This document shows, in pieces, positions 8,809 to 17,478 of a DNA stretch of 64,000 nucleotides; within the stretch, counting starts at the first letter, position 1, and each line of letters starts with the position of its first letter. Made by a program: the position numbers and the translations under genes. This DNA is from Cymbomonas tetramitiformis (taxonomy: Eukaryota; Chlorophyta; Pyramimonadophyceae; Pyramimonadales; Pyramimonadaceae), in contig LGRX02034436.1 of assembly GCA_001247695.2 (NCBI GenBank), positions 61,676 through 125,675 on the forward strand. Reading direction: 5' to 3'. The notes beneath the pieces are model-generated. The model was not told the origin of the DNA. It was given only the letters and a program-made list of their open reading frames with translations, and searched no databases.

Positions 8809-10880
8809 TGCGAGCTGTTCTTCGCAGATGCAAGAGCACTTTCGCCAACAGCCCTCACGACCTGACAGGCTACAAGGGCAAGGCAGAGCATAACACGTTC
8901 TCTATCCCTTTCATAGACGAGTCCAAGGCTGCTTACCAGAGACCCAGGAAGTACAGCCCGGGCGAACAGGAGATCATTGACATCCACTGCAAGGAATTGC
9001 TGGAGTATGGCTTCATAGAGCCTGCAGCCAAGCATTGCAGACATGCGAGCAACGTCGTCGTGGCTGGCAAGAAGGATCATGAGACTGGCATGTGGACCCA
9101 GACGCGCTTCTGCGTGGATCTCAGGGGCGTCAACCGACACTCTCTCAAGGACAACACTCTGCCACATCGGCCAGAGGAGCTTTATCAGAAGGTTGCGAAG
9201 GCCAAGTTCAAGACTACGCTGGATGCCACCAAAGCCTTCCACCCGATTCCTATGGCCACGGACGAGGACAGGAGCAAGACGGCGTTCTGGTGGAAGAACC
9301 AGTTGTACCAATACACCTCGATGCCCTTTGGGGCTGCTGGAGCAACATCTGCGTTTGTAAGGATCATGGACTACGAGTTACGTCACCTGCAGCATTGCAC
9401 GGTGGCATACGTCGATGGCGTAGTGGTCTACACGGACTCCACGCCTGAGCAGCATCTGAAGGACGTCGAGGACGTGTTGCGCACGTTGGGAGACGCTGGC
9501 ATAAGACTGCACGCAGGCAAGAGTACCTTCGGTGCAGCCACGGTGGACTTTCTGGGCTACCGCATTGGGCACAACTCCATTGGCGCGCAGGAAGCAAAGT
9601 GCAAGGCCATCCAGGAACTTCCGAGGCCCCAGGACAAGACTGGGCTCCGTTCCATCTTAGGCATGATGAACTACTATAAGGGCTTGGTGGGTGAGCCAGG
9701 GGGGCCGAATTATTCTGAGATGGCCCGCCCTCTCAACGACCTGCTCAAGAAAGAGATTACCGATATCAAGGGAGCTTGGGGGAAGGAGCAAGACCAAGCG
9801 CTTCAGGACCTGAAGGACTCGCTCTGCTCTGGGAGATGTCTGAGGCCTATCGATTATGACAGGCCCCTCATATTGTACACTGATTGGAGCACCTATGGCA
9901 TTGGCGCAGTGTTGGGCCAGAAGGACGACGATGGGAAGGAATACATCTGCATGGCAATCAGTCGTTCCTTGAGCAAGACAGAAAGGCAGTACGCTAGCTT
10001 CAAAGGTGAGATGCTTGCAGTGGTGTGGGCAGTGCGCACGCTGAGGCAGTACTTGCATGGCGTCCACTTCACGCTGGTGACGGACCACTCGCCACTCACC
10101 ACCTTGATGGAGAAAGCGGACCTTCAGGGACAGCACCTACGGTGGGCAATCAGCCTGCAGGAGTTCGACTTCACGGTGAAATATCGCCCGGGAGCTAAGA
10201 ACAGCAACGCCGACGTGCCATCTCGCTACCCACTACCATCCACGACAGACGAGACTGGAGCAAGGCATGAGAGGGAGAAGGTGACTGCGCTTCACGCAGG
10301 CGTGGGGGAAGTTTACACGAAGGAATTCTGCGACCACCTGTGCTTTATCCTGGCTGGAGACGCTTCCCCAGGGGAAGAGGCGATGCCAGAGGTGCAGGTT
10401 GCCAACTACTGCAAGATGGCCGCCATGGAGCAGCTGGGCACGGGACCAGTGCATCGCTTATTCGATTTGCACCATCAGGAGGAATTGGAGTGCAATCACG
10501 GGGACACGTTCGACACAGACCTACCCGAGCTGGTGATCGACTCTGGGAGGCTAGCGAGAGCGGCTTGGAAGGCGCTGAGCTTGGTGAGACCCACACGAGG
10601 CACGCATGTCGAAGGAAGTCCCGCTGTGTACAGCAATGAGTACTTTGAAGGCGAACGCATCTTGAAGCCTGAGAAGGTGGACACCAGGGTGCTGGGCAGG
10701 CAGTTCTTCTCGCAAGCTCGAGAGGAAGGCGTGGTGTGCTATGAGCCATGTGGAGGCCTCTGTGCTGGCCTAGAGATGTTGCTCCGCAATGGAATGAAGG
10801 TGGATCGGTACTTGTATCAAGACATACAGTTTCACCGAGCAGTCAGACAGTGGCCAGAGCCAGGTGCACGGCGTTACTGA
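8808..10880 (+). CDS. Retroelement A reverse transcriptase-RNase H, entering the DNA methyltransferase
   Basis: 690 codons. RT spans residues about 45-270, with YSPGEQEIIDIHCKELLEYG, FCVDLRGVN, TTLDATKAFHPIPM and MPFGAAGATSAF. The catalytic box reads AYVDGVVVYTD near residues 201-211 where B has AYVDDVCIYSD, so the second catalytic Asp is Gly. RNase H (about 355-480) has TDWSTYGIGAVLG, KGEMLAVVWA and VTDHSPLTTL. After a linker, the frame enters a C5 methyltransferase: VVCYEPCGGLCAGLEMLL (residues about 643-660, motif I-like) and YLYQDI. It then terminates because a frameshift near 10820 moves the rest to another frame. B shares this organisation. RT is probably inactive. Confidence 0.9.
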   Translation: MRAVLRRCKSTFANSPHDLTGYKGKAEHNTFSIPFIDESKAAYQRPRKYSPGEQEIIDIHCKELLEYGFIEPAAKHCRHASNVVVAGKKDHETGMWTQTRFCVDLRGVNRHSLKDNTLPHRPEELYQKVAKAKFKTTLDATKAFHPIPMATDEDRSKTAFWWKNQLYQYTSMPFGAAGATSAFVRIMDYELRHLQHCTVAYVDGVVVYTDSTPEQHLKDVEDVLRTLGDAGIRLHAGKSTFGAATVDFLGYRIGHNSIGAQEAKCKAIQELPRPQDKTGLRSILGMMNYYKGLVGEPGGPNYSEMARPLNDLLKKEITDIKGAWGKEQDQALQDLKDSLCSGRCLRPIDYDRPLILYTDWSTYGIGAVLGQKDDDGKEYICMAISRSLSKTERQYASFKGEMLAVVWAVRTLRQYLHGVHFTLVTDHSPLTTLMEKADLQGQHLRWAISLQEFDFTVKYRPGAKNSNADVPSRYPLPSTTDETGARHEREKVTALHAGVGEVYTKEFCDHLCFILAGDASPGEEAMPEVQVANYCKMAAMEQLGTGPVHRLFDLHHQEELECNHGDTFDTDLPELVIDSGRLARAAWKALSLVRPTRGTHVEGSPAVYSNEYFEGERILKPEKVDTRVLGRQFFSQAREEGVVCYEPCGGLCAGLEMLLRNGMKVDRYLYQDIQFHRAVRQWPEPGARRY

Positions 10881-12061
10881 GACGATATCCTGACCTTATC
10901 TCGCCCAGTGCGATAGAGTTTGGGGCCCTACCCCAAGATCTGCATGACACGACGAGCGCCGATTTCATACGAGCAGGAGCTCTTCAAGGACGCCAGTGGG
11001 TCATGGTGTGCGGGTTTCCATGCCAGGATCTCTCCCCTGCTGGAACGCTTACAGGCCTGGATGGCAGGCACAGCAAATTATTTTATGAAGTAGTTCGGCT
11101 TCTGTCCACGCTGCAGCAGCTACAGCAGCAGAGGCCCCCAGGCTATATCCTGGAGAACGTTTCCCCGTTGTCGCACAGACCCGGTACCAAGATCAGGGAC
11201 GAGGTGTTCCCGTACATTGCCAGCGTCATTGGCCGACCAGTGTCCTTTGATGCAGCACAAGCAGGCGCCTACGCACATCGATTGCGAGCGTACTGGAGTA
11301 ACCTGTTCCAGATCCACCAGTTTCGCTCTGTGATGAGCAAGGTGGCGAGACCAGAAGGACGAGTTGTATCGTCAATCTTATTATGCAAGGGCTGGCAGCC
11401 CAGACCAGTGATGAGAACAGACCGCGCGCCTCACTATGTGGTGAACGTGGTGGGAGAACCGCTGAGGGCTCTTCCCACCATCATGGCAACGCAAGGGTCG
11501 AGAGCATTCAGAAGAGCGAGAATGGGCACCGTGGTGCGCAACCATTCCGATGAGGACACCGAGGAAGAATCCCGAGAAGTGAACCTCGACGAGAAGGCGC
11601 GAGCCATGGGCTACAGCGCAAGTGAGCTACGCATGGCTGATGGCCTGAACGACGTAGAATTGGCGAGCATTCTGGGCCTGGCCATGGATCTTAGGGCTAT
11701 GGAACTGCTGATGTCAGTCGCAGAAGCAAGCAGGAAGGGGCTTCCTCACAGCGAGGAGTCCCCAGTGGCGGAGAATTCCCCAGGACAGCCTATCGCTGTA
11801 GACAACAACTGGGCAGACCACGCGAGGTCGGACCTTCAGCAGAGACAAGCTTTGCTGGCGGAATGGGTTGGAAATTCGAACGCATACACTCAGCAGGTGG
11901 CGAAGACCATGAGCCACCGTGACTGGGAAGAGAAGCTGCAGATAATGTGCTCGCAAGGGCAGAAAGGTGCAGAGGGAATTGGGGCTCAGCGGCAGAAGGC
12001 AGGCTGGAACCAAGAAGAAGAAGAAGAAGAAGAAGAAGGAGTGGCAGCTCTACGCCATTGA
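10748..12061 (+). CDS. Retroelement A cytosine-5 DNA methyltransferase (main part)
   Basis: Authentic coding begins at about 10830, after the frameshift out of the RT frame. Methyltransferase motifs in order: VMVCGFPCQDLSPAG (motif IV, catalytic PCQ cysteine), ILENVSPLSHR (motif VI, ENV), FDAAQAGAYAHRLRAYWSNL (motif VIII region, reminiscent of the HRxRxFWxN pattern of DNMT3/DRM-type enzymes), PLRALPTIMATQGSRAF and LDEKARAMGYSASELR (IX-X region). It would transfer a methyl group from SAM to C5 of cytosine in DNA. Cytosine methyltransferases in charophyte Ty3-like elements are known, as I recall; whether this is the same lineage is inference. The frame ends in a GAA microsatellite (about 12009-12042), where reading shifts into the integrase frame. 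Confidence 0.85.
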   Translation: MWRPLCWPRDVAPQWNEGGSVLVSRHTVSPSSQTVARARCTALLRRYPDLISPSAIEFGALPQDLHDTTSADFIRAGALQGRQWVMVCGFPCQDLSPAGTLTGLDGRHSKLFYEVVRLLSTLQQLQQQRPPGYILENVSPLSHRPGTKIRDEVFPYIASVIGRPVSFDAAQAGAYAHRLRAYWSNLFQIHQFRSVMSKVARPEGRVVSSILLCKGWQPRPVMRTDRAPHYVVNVVGEPLRALPTIMATQGSRAFRRARMGTVVRNHSDEDTEEESREVNLDEKARAMGYSASELRMADGLNDVELASILGLAMDLRAMELLMSVAEASRKGLPHSEESPVAENSPGQPIAVDNNWADHARSDLQQRQALLAEWVGNSNAYTQQVAKTMSHRDWEEKLQIMCSQGQKGAEGIGAQRQKAGWNQEEEEEEEEGVAALRH

Positions 12062-14327
12062 GCAGTATCGCCAGAGGCACAAGAGCCACTTCGTGAAGGA
12101 GGGCGCAACTCCAGCAGCACGCGCTAATGTGCCTGCTTGGAGTCCGCCTGGTAAAGATGAGGAGATGAGAGTTCCCAGGTTGGCATGTATCACCAGATTC
12201 GTGGACTTGATGGCCAGTGTTGCTGAACAGCAGGCTGACCGCGACAAGCATCGAGATGTGCATGACGATGCGTGGTGCCTCAGATGGCTGAAGTCCAATG
12301 GCAGTGTGAAATTGCCAGAGGATGAAGTTCGTCGAGTGAAGAGGCGTGCAGCACGGCATCGATGGGATGAGGCTACAGACGAGATCTACATGATTACGCT
12401 GTCGGGCAAGGAGGTGAGGATACCCAAGCCTGCTGACCGTCTTGCGTTGGTCAAGGAGTACCACTCCAGAACTGGCCATTGGGGAATAAGGCGTACGCAG
12501 CATCTTCTGTGGCAGCGTCATTGGTGGGCCGACCTGAAGAAGGACGTGGAGGCAGTGGTCACTCAGTGCGAGACCTGCCAGCGCGTGAAGACTCACTACG
12601 CGAGGGAGGAGGCGTGTTTGTCCCCCCTTGAGATCGTGTCGTTCATGTATCGTTGGTCACTGGACTTGGCATGGCCTTCGAGGAGGGAAACCAAGGCTGG
12701 TAACAACAGGGTGCTCATCATGACCGAGCACTACACCAGATTCATAGTCTGCGTGCCTATCCCCAACAAGGAGGCGAGCACCATTGCGGCAGCATTTCGC
12801 AGTCATGTGCTAGCCGTGTTCGGTGCGCCAGCAGAGTGCTTGGTGGATGGAGGCAAAGAGTTCGAGGGTGAGTTCGAGCAGCTATGCAGAGACTGTCTGA
12901 TAGACAGGAGGGTTACCTCGCCAGACTCGCCAGAAGGCAACGGTCTTACCGAGCGAGTGGTGCGTACAATGAAGTTTTGCTTCAAGAAGATCGCCTTGGA
13001 GAAGGGCCTCGATTATGAGTGGGATGAACAACTCTGGCCACTCGTGCTGAGCTACAATGCAGCACGCCAAGAGTCCACAGGAGTGGCGCCGTTTACCTTG
13101 CTGTTTGCCCAAGAGGCAGTGGTGCCGCCAGATTTGAAGCAGGCGCCCAGCATGGATTTCAGTCCAGAGGTCAATGATGACAAGGACGCCCGAGTTAAAG
13201 ACCTCCTCCTGAGAGCACAGGTAGTGAGGCGGTTGATGGTGCATGCTGGCTGCAGCTTAGAGGTTGCGCAGCATCGTGATACTTTACATTATGAAGGGAG
13301 AAGGGGTGGGGGCTATGAGCCTAAGCCACACCAATTTAAAGTGGGGGACTTCGTCTACATCAGACAGAAGCCTCGCAGCGGTATGGAAGTCGCAACCAAG
13401 TCCGCCATCCTGAAGCTGGTCAAGATACAGCGAGATGGTGTTGTGGTGCTTGAGGACGCCGCCAAGTTCAGGGAGAAGAGCACTGTTCAGAGCATCGCGC
13501 CATGTCACCTGCAGGTGAAGGACCAGTATGACTGTAGTGCAGCCGTGCCCAGCAGACATCTTGCATGTGAAGTGTGCAGGAAGACTGATGGAGAAGCAGA
13601 GATGTTGTTGTGCGACGCGTGCAACAAGGGGTACCATTTGTGGTGTCTTACCCCAGCATTGAATGAAGTACCAGAAGGCGAGTGGCTATGTCCTAGGTGC
13701 TCAGGCACGAGGATGCAAGCTGCTAACGCTGAGGTGCAGGCCCAGGAAACCAAGAGCTCTTGGGTCCTGGAGGACAGATTGGGAATGAAGGAGCAGCAAT
13801 TGAACGAGAAGCTGTCCTCGGACATGCGCCTGCTGCCAGCAGACGTGGGTTCCCGTCGTGTGGTGAAGGGAGATAAGTCACAGCCATGGCATGCTATCTC
13901 GTCAAGGGAGATGCTGCTGGAAGAGAAGGACATGTTCCTCTACATGCCAGATCAGATTGATTGGGGCAGGCAGGACAAGCTCTCAGAGGCTGTGCAGATC
14001 TTCATGCCAGGACACTGGAATGAGGGACATCGCACCGTGCTGAGCAAGAAGTACCGGGAACAGAAAGCAATGGCGAGGCAACTGAGGGATGCACCTCGTG
14101 TGCCTGCTTTGGCTGAAGAAGAAGTTGAGAAACGAGGAGAATTGAGACATATGACCAGGGCTCAGGTGCGCGAAGCTAGCGCACTGCAGTGGGGGCTTGA
14201 GCTGGTTATCACAGTGCCCTCCGAGGTGAGGCGCGTGGCGACAGAGGTGGACTGGAAGTCCATCGATGGCGTGTGGGACCCATGGGCAGGTACTGGGATC
14301 ATCAGTGAGGTGATGGTGGAGCAATAG
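11967..14327 (+). CDS. Retroelement A integrase with PHD finger and start of a second methyltransferase-like domain
   Basis: 786 codons; authentic sequence starts after the microsatellite. The H2C2 zinc finger (residues about 165-207) has HSRTGHWGIRR and CETCQR. The integrase core (about 228-345) has WSLDLAWP, CLVDGGKEFEGEF and GNGLTERVVRT, giving D, D and E. A basic segment (VGDFVYIRQKPRSGM) follows. A C4HC3 PHD finger (about 533-582) shows CEVCRKTDGEAEMLLCDACN, GYHLWCL and WLCPRC. PHD fingers read histone tails in many proteins, so it may steer integration to marked chromatin (inference). The C-terminus reaches VWDPWAGTGIISEVM, a SAM motif I-like sequence, then stops at TAG (14325-14327). 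The same frame continues as the next feature. Confidence 0.9.
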   Translation: MQRELGLSGRRQAGTKKKKKKKKKEWQLYAIEQYRQRHKSHFVKEGATPAARANVPAWSPPGKDEEMRVPRLACITRFVDLMASVAEQQADRDKHRDVHDDAWCLRWLKSNGSVKLPEDEVRRVKRRAARHRWDEATDEIYMITLSGKEVRIPKPADRLALVKEYHSRTGHWGIRRTQHLLWQRHWWADLKKDVEAVVTQCETCQRVKTHYAREEACLSPLEIVSFMYRWSLDLAWPSRRETKAGNNRVLIMTEHYTRFIVCVPIPNKEASTIAAAFRSHVLAVFGAPAECLVDGGKEFEGEFEQLCRDCLIDRRVTSPDSPEGNGLTERVVRTMKFCFKKIALEKGLDYEWDEQLWPLVLSYNAARQESTGVAPFTLLFAQEAVVPPDLKQAPSMDFSPEVNDDKDARVKDLLLRAQVVRRLMVHAGCSLEVAQHRDTLHYEGRRGGGYEPKPHQFKVGDFVYIRQKPRSGMEVATKSAILKLVKIQRDGVVVLEDAAKFREKSTVQSIAPCHLQVKDQYDCSAAVPSRHLACEVCRKTDGEAEMLLCDACNKGYHLWCLTPALNEVPEGEWLCPRCSGTRMQAANAEVQAQETKSSWVLEDRLGMKEQQLNEKLSSDMRLLPADVGSRRVVKGDKSQPWHAISSREMLLEEKDMFLYMPDQIDWGRQDKLSEAVQIFMPGHWNEGHRTVLSKKYREQKAMARQLRDAPRVPALAEEEVEKRGELRHMTRAQVREASALQWGLELVITVPSEVRRVATEVDWKSIDGVWDPWAGTGIISEVMVEQ
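12009..12042. repeat. GAA/AAG trinucleotide microsatellite at the methyltransferase-integrase junction
   Basis: About eleven GAA units encode poly-Glu in one frame and poly-Lys in the next. The methyltransferase and integrase frames overlap here. B has no such tract, so expansion may have broken the polyprotein in A. Confidence 0.8.
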
Positions 14328-14333
14328 CCGCAG

Positions 14334-14804
14334 TTGAGATTTATGAATAATGACTGGAACTCTCAGCTGGGTTGGTCTGAGGCGCATGATGCACTTCAGC
14401 CAGGTAACTATCGCATATGGAAGGAGAAGTATGGCGTCTGTGATGCGGTGGTGACTTCGCCCTGGTTTGCAGCGCTGGATATCGCGTTTCCGTTGGCAGT
14501 TATGGCCAGTCGTGTGGTGGCATGCGTGCATGTTCCCTCTTACTATTTGACAGACATGACCGAGAGCAGAGCCGCGTACTTCAGACGATTGAGTCAGTCT
14601 GGGCGCCTGCATGTGATTGGACATCTGGAACATGGACCTATTGGCCGCAGGCGTATGTGGGTCTTGGTGTTCAAGAACCCGCTGGTCAGAGCCAGGATGT
14701 TACAGGGTGGAGAAGGTGAAGGCGTTGGTATGTTCACTTTCAGTTTGGGCAAGTTCATGGCAGATGGTGATACGACCCAGTATGCTGAACAAGCCCATAT
14801 TTGA
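14334..14804 (+). pseudogene. Retroelement A second SAM-methyltransferase-like domain, C-terminal part
   Basis: This is in frame with the integrase ORF, separated from it by the single TAG at 14325-14327. It carries MNNDWNSQLGW, then YGVCDAVVTSPWFAALDIAF and CVHVPSYYLTDMT, and ends in RRRMWVLVFKNPL. With DPWAGTG upstream the motif order is I then IV, with SPWF where N6-adenine enzymes have NPPF/Y or DPPW. B carries the same block at 21663-22166 with high similarity, so it belongs to the element. Adenine methylation is a hypothesis: the changed motif could mean another acceptor or a non-catalytic domain. Confidence 0.65.
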
Positions 14805-14832
14805 GTCTGTGCTACTGCAGGCAGCAGCTACA

Positions 14833-14841
14833 GATGGGGGA
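14833..14841 (+). promoter_or_regulatory. Retroelement A polypurine tract
   Basis: GATGGGGGA directly precedes TGTTGG, the proposed LTR start. Element B has the same context (ACAAATGGGGGATGTTG on the minus strand). It would prime plus-strand DNA synthesis. Confidence 0.7.
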
Positions 14842-15638
14842 TGTTGGAAATCTGGGCTTGCATATAAGAGCTTAGCGTTCGATCTCAGAATATCAGAATT
14901 TCAAAAATTTTGTAGCTCTACGATCTTGTGCTGTGTTAAGATTGCCTGGATAATTACCGACACAAGTGAATGTTAAAGACGAGTTTATGTTTACCCGCGA
15001 GTTTTAAGATTACTCGGGTCCGGCAGTATTCGTCCCATCATGTGCATGCGTTTGCGACAGCTGTAACAAACGCCGGCTTCTCATGGTACCGCGCCGGGTT
15101 TGTCCAGCTGGTGACACACGTGACAGATATGACAAGTATGACAGGCTTCGCGTAAGATGACTGCTCGAGAGGTGTAGACCTGCCAGAGAAGATATGTTCA
15201 TTATCGGGTGACCATGAAGTGATAAGATGAGATGACAGTTACCACTTTGCCACTGACGTGTCAGTCAGAATGTGGTGAACGGTAACATTGTTAGAGCTGG
15301 CATGGAATGATGACTTTCCATTGGCTAGATGAAGATTTCAGGGCTGAAGCCCGTTACAGTTTTGGGAGATGTGACAGAGAATTGAGATATAAGTAAGCTC
15401 TGACTGTAGGTCAGAACTAGAGGACTCATTATTGTTTTGCTGCTCGCAAGTACTAGGTGGCTGTTCGCGTGCCAGTGCTAGACTGCTAAAACAGTTCTGC
15501 TCACAGTTTTTGTACAATAATTCGTACTTTTGGTTATTATACCGATCTTTTGATGAATATATTTTACTGCTGTTTTTATTCTTTTTCAAAAAGGTGTTTG
15601 AAATTGTAACATTCGTCAAGTCGTCAATCGTGCTGCAA
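14842..15638 (+). repeat. Retroelement A 3' LTR (interrupted)
   Basis: It starts TGTTGG after the polypurine tract. It resembles the start of B's LTR in the blocks GCTTGCATA and GCTTAG. A TATA-like GAGATATAAGTAAG lies near 15385. The far end cannot be set because the small LTR element inserts at 15638 and the 5' LTR is missing; the remainder may resume at 17479. Confidence 0.6.
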
Positions 15639-15881
15639 TCACGGGGAGCCCAATCTTGCCACCCCCACTGTAAGGGGGGGGCACAGTGGGTCTCCTGTCT
15701 GTCACCCCTCAGCCCGATGTGTCACCAGTGTCCGTTGTCACGGTTGTCACGGTGTGCTATAAAACACTCACCTAAGTATTTTATATCATCTTAGTATCCG
15801 AGAACACCTGCCCCTGCGAGACTGTTCTGCACACACGCATTCGACATATATATCGACATATATATATCTCACTTCTTGTCA
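15639..15881 (+). repeat. TRIM-like element, left LTR
   Basis: 243 bp, with two mismatches against the right LTR by eye (a C/G near 15740 and a C/T near 15824). GCTATAAAACAC near 15756 is a good TATA box, with a possible transcription start downstream. Confidence 0.88.
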
Positions 15882-16444
15882 GGTTATCGGCCACCACTTG
15901 TGGGTGTTCGTTGATTACTTTTGATCCCTGGAGGGCACGTCGAAACTCCTTGAAAACCGCCGCACGTCGCCGGCAGCTGTCGCACGTCGCCGACAGCAAC
16001 TACATCTCGACCTCGGCCACCGTTGAAGATCGCGGCCGCGTCAAAATTTTATCACCAAACCGTTGACAATTTGGGCTACAATTGTGCCCCGTTGTTTTTA
16101 CGCATTTCCGACCATTCCCAACTACGTGCCCTACACTCTGGACAGCAGCGCCCGAACTGTGGCAAAACTGGCTTACCGCACGTTATTTTTGACCTCACCG
16201 CCGTTTTCCTCGTCGAATTTCACCCCAATTTGGCTTTTACATCGCCCGATTTGGTTAATTTTACGAAGAGTTACGTTTTAGACACGCACCCAAACGCGCC
16301 CTCGCCTTTCTGGACAGCAGCACCGCTCCTGCAGGACAACTGGCTTGCCGCACGACTTGTTTGACGTCACCGGCGTCTTCCTCGTCAGAATCTACTCCAA
16401 TTTGACCCATCCATCGCTGGATTTGGTTCATTTTTCAGAAAGTT

Positions 16445-16936
16445 ATGTCTTCGCTTGGGAACCCTAACTTCGCGTTCGCGGAATTCTCCAGCCAGCGGTC
16501 AGCCACCATGTCCGCTGACCGCCAGAATGCGCGCATGCCAACTGTTCATTCGGCGTTTGCATCTTTTCGAGTCCATCGACGGCATCCTGCACCTGGCTAT
16601 GGTCTGGTGGTGTCTGGTGGTGCTTATGCACCAGACACCAACATCGAGTCTATCGCCTTCGCCAATGACGACAACTCTGAGCACGACGAGTTGCGTCCGC
16701 AGCATCCTCCGCTCTCCGCTCCACCCTTCGTGCCCCTTGGCCACTGTGTGGTGGTGTGCGGTGGTGTTACAACACCAACCCCACCGATTCTCCCCTCTGC
16801 TTGCGCGCTCATTGGCGGCAGAGTGGGGGCTCGCCGCATTTTTCACCTTCCATCCCCCTGCCCCCTCTTCGTTGACGCATCCGCCCTGGTGGTGCCAGGC
16901 CGCTTTTGGCTCTGGCATCGCACCGGCGTTGGTTGA
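16445..16936 (+). CDS. Unrecognised ORF inside the TRIM-like element
   Basis: A 163-codon open frame with no recognised domain; an overlapping frame (16455-16973) is equally open. The region is Pro/Ser/His-rich in translation and has diverged internal repeats (GTCTGGTGGTGTCTGGTGG near 16599, GTGTGGTGGTGTGCGGTGG near 16746). It could be captured host sequence, but coding status is doubtful. Confidence 0.2.
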   Translation: MSSLGNPNFAFAEFSSQRSATMSADRQNARMPTVHSAFASFRVHRRHPAPGYGLVVSGGAYAPDTNIESIAFANDDNSEHDELRPQHPPLSAPPFVPLGHCVVVCGGVTTPTPPILPSACALIGGRVGARRIFHLPSPCPLFVDASALVVPGRFWLWHRTGVG

Positions 16937-17230
16937 ACGTTGTAGGGGTGAGTATTGCCTCACTGGCGCTTGACGCATGCGATCGAGGGTGACGCCGCCG
17001 CCAGCAAGATTCCGACAACAAAGCACAGCTCAGCATTGACCCTTCTCCATGCCTGCACGGTGTGTGATGATCCTCGAGGGACCTGAGTTCTTTAGATTTA
17101 CTTAGCAACAGACTTTTGGACATCTTGGGATGGCACATGCCGGACTGCTCGAGCCAGTTTGGCTCCTAGACCCTGCAGTGCTCCTGCCTCTTTGCCTGGT
17201 GACACCTCAACCCCACGGGGTGAGGTGGTG

Positions 17231-17473
17231 TCACGGGGAGCCCAATCTTGCCACCCCCACTGTAAGGGGGGGGCACAGTGGGTCTCCTGTCTGTCACCCC
17301 TCAGCCCGATGTGTCACCAGTGTCCGTTGTGACGGTTGTCACGGTGTGCTATAAAACACTCACCTAAGTATTTTATATCATCTTAGTATCCGAGAACACC
17401 TGCCCCTGCGAGACTGTTTTGCACACACGCATTCGACATATATATCGACATATATATATCTCACTTCTTGTCA
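17231..17473 (+). repeat. TRIM-like element, right LTR
   Basis: Same 243-bp sequence as 15639-15881; the TGCAA target duplication follows at 17474-17478. Confidence 0.88.
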
Positions 17474-17478
17474 TGCAA

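Larger units (their letters stand above)
1058..15638 (+). mobile_element. Retroelement A: Ty3-like LTR element with DNA methyltransferase (5'-truncated)
   Basis: Plus-strand degenerate copy of a large Ty3/gypsy-type element. Order: protease, two unknown regions, [TTAA element at 4963-7653], hydrophobic region, RT, RNase H, C5 methyltransferase, H2C2 finger, integrase, PHD finger, second methyltransferase-like domain, polypurine tract, 3' LTR. RNase H before integrase, H2C2 followed by DDE, and the DTG protease support Ty3-like assignment. Element B matches it region by region on the other strand. Lesions: gag and 5' LTR missing, frameshifts in protease and methyltransferase, an altered RT catalytic motif, an in-frame stop in the last domain, and an LTR hit by a second element. 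Confidence 0.9.
15639..17473. mobile_element. Small non-autonomous LTR retrotransposon (TRIM-like), 1835 bp
   Basis: Two 243-bp direct repeats (15639-15881 and 17231-17473) flank 1349 bp with no recognisable gag or pol. TGCAA is duplicated at 15634-15638 and 17474-17478, as expected for LTR integration. A purine-rich GGGGTGAGGTGGTG (17217-17230) sits just before the right LTR as a polypurine tract. The LTRs run TCACGGGG...CTTGTCA, so the usual 5' TG is missing. No clear tRNA primer site starting TGG follows the left LTR. It lies inside the 3' LTR of element A. Confidence 0.88.

Noticed and set aside
8795..8815. TAATG overlap as a coupled stop-start between the hydrophobic region and RT
   Set aside because: B reads straight through in one frame here, so a small insertion in A explains it better.
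8808..10880. Endogenous pararetrovirus or retrovirus origin
   Set aside because: H2C2-DDE integrase after RNase H, LTR and polypurine tract, with no movement or coat protein and no env after integrase, fit a Ty3-like retrotransposon.
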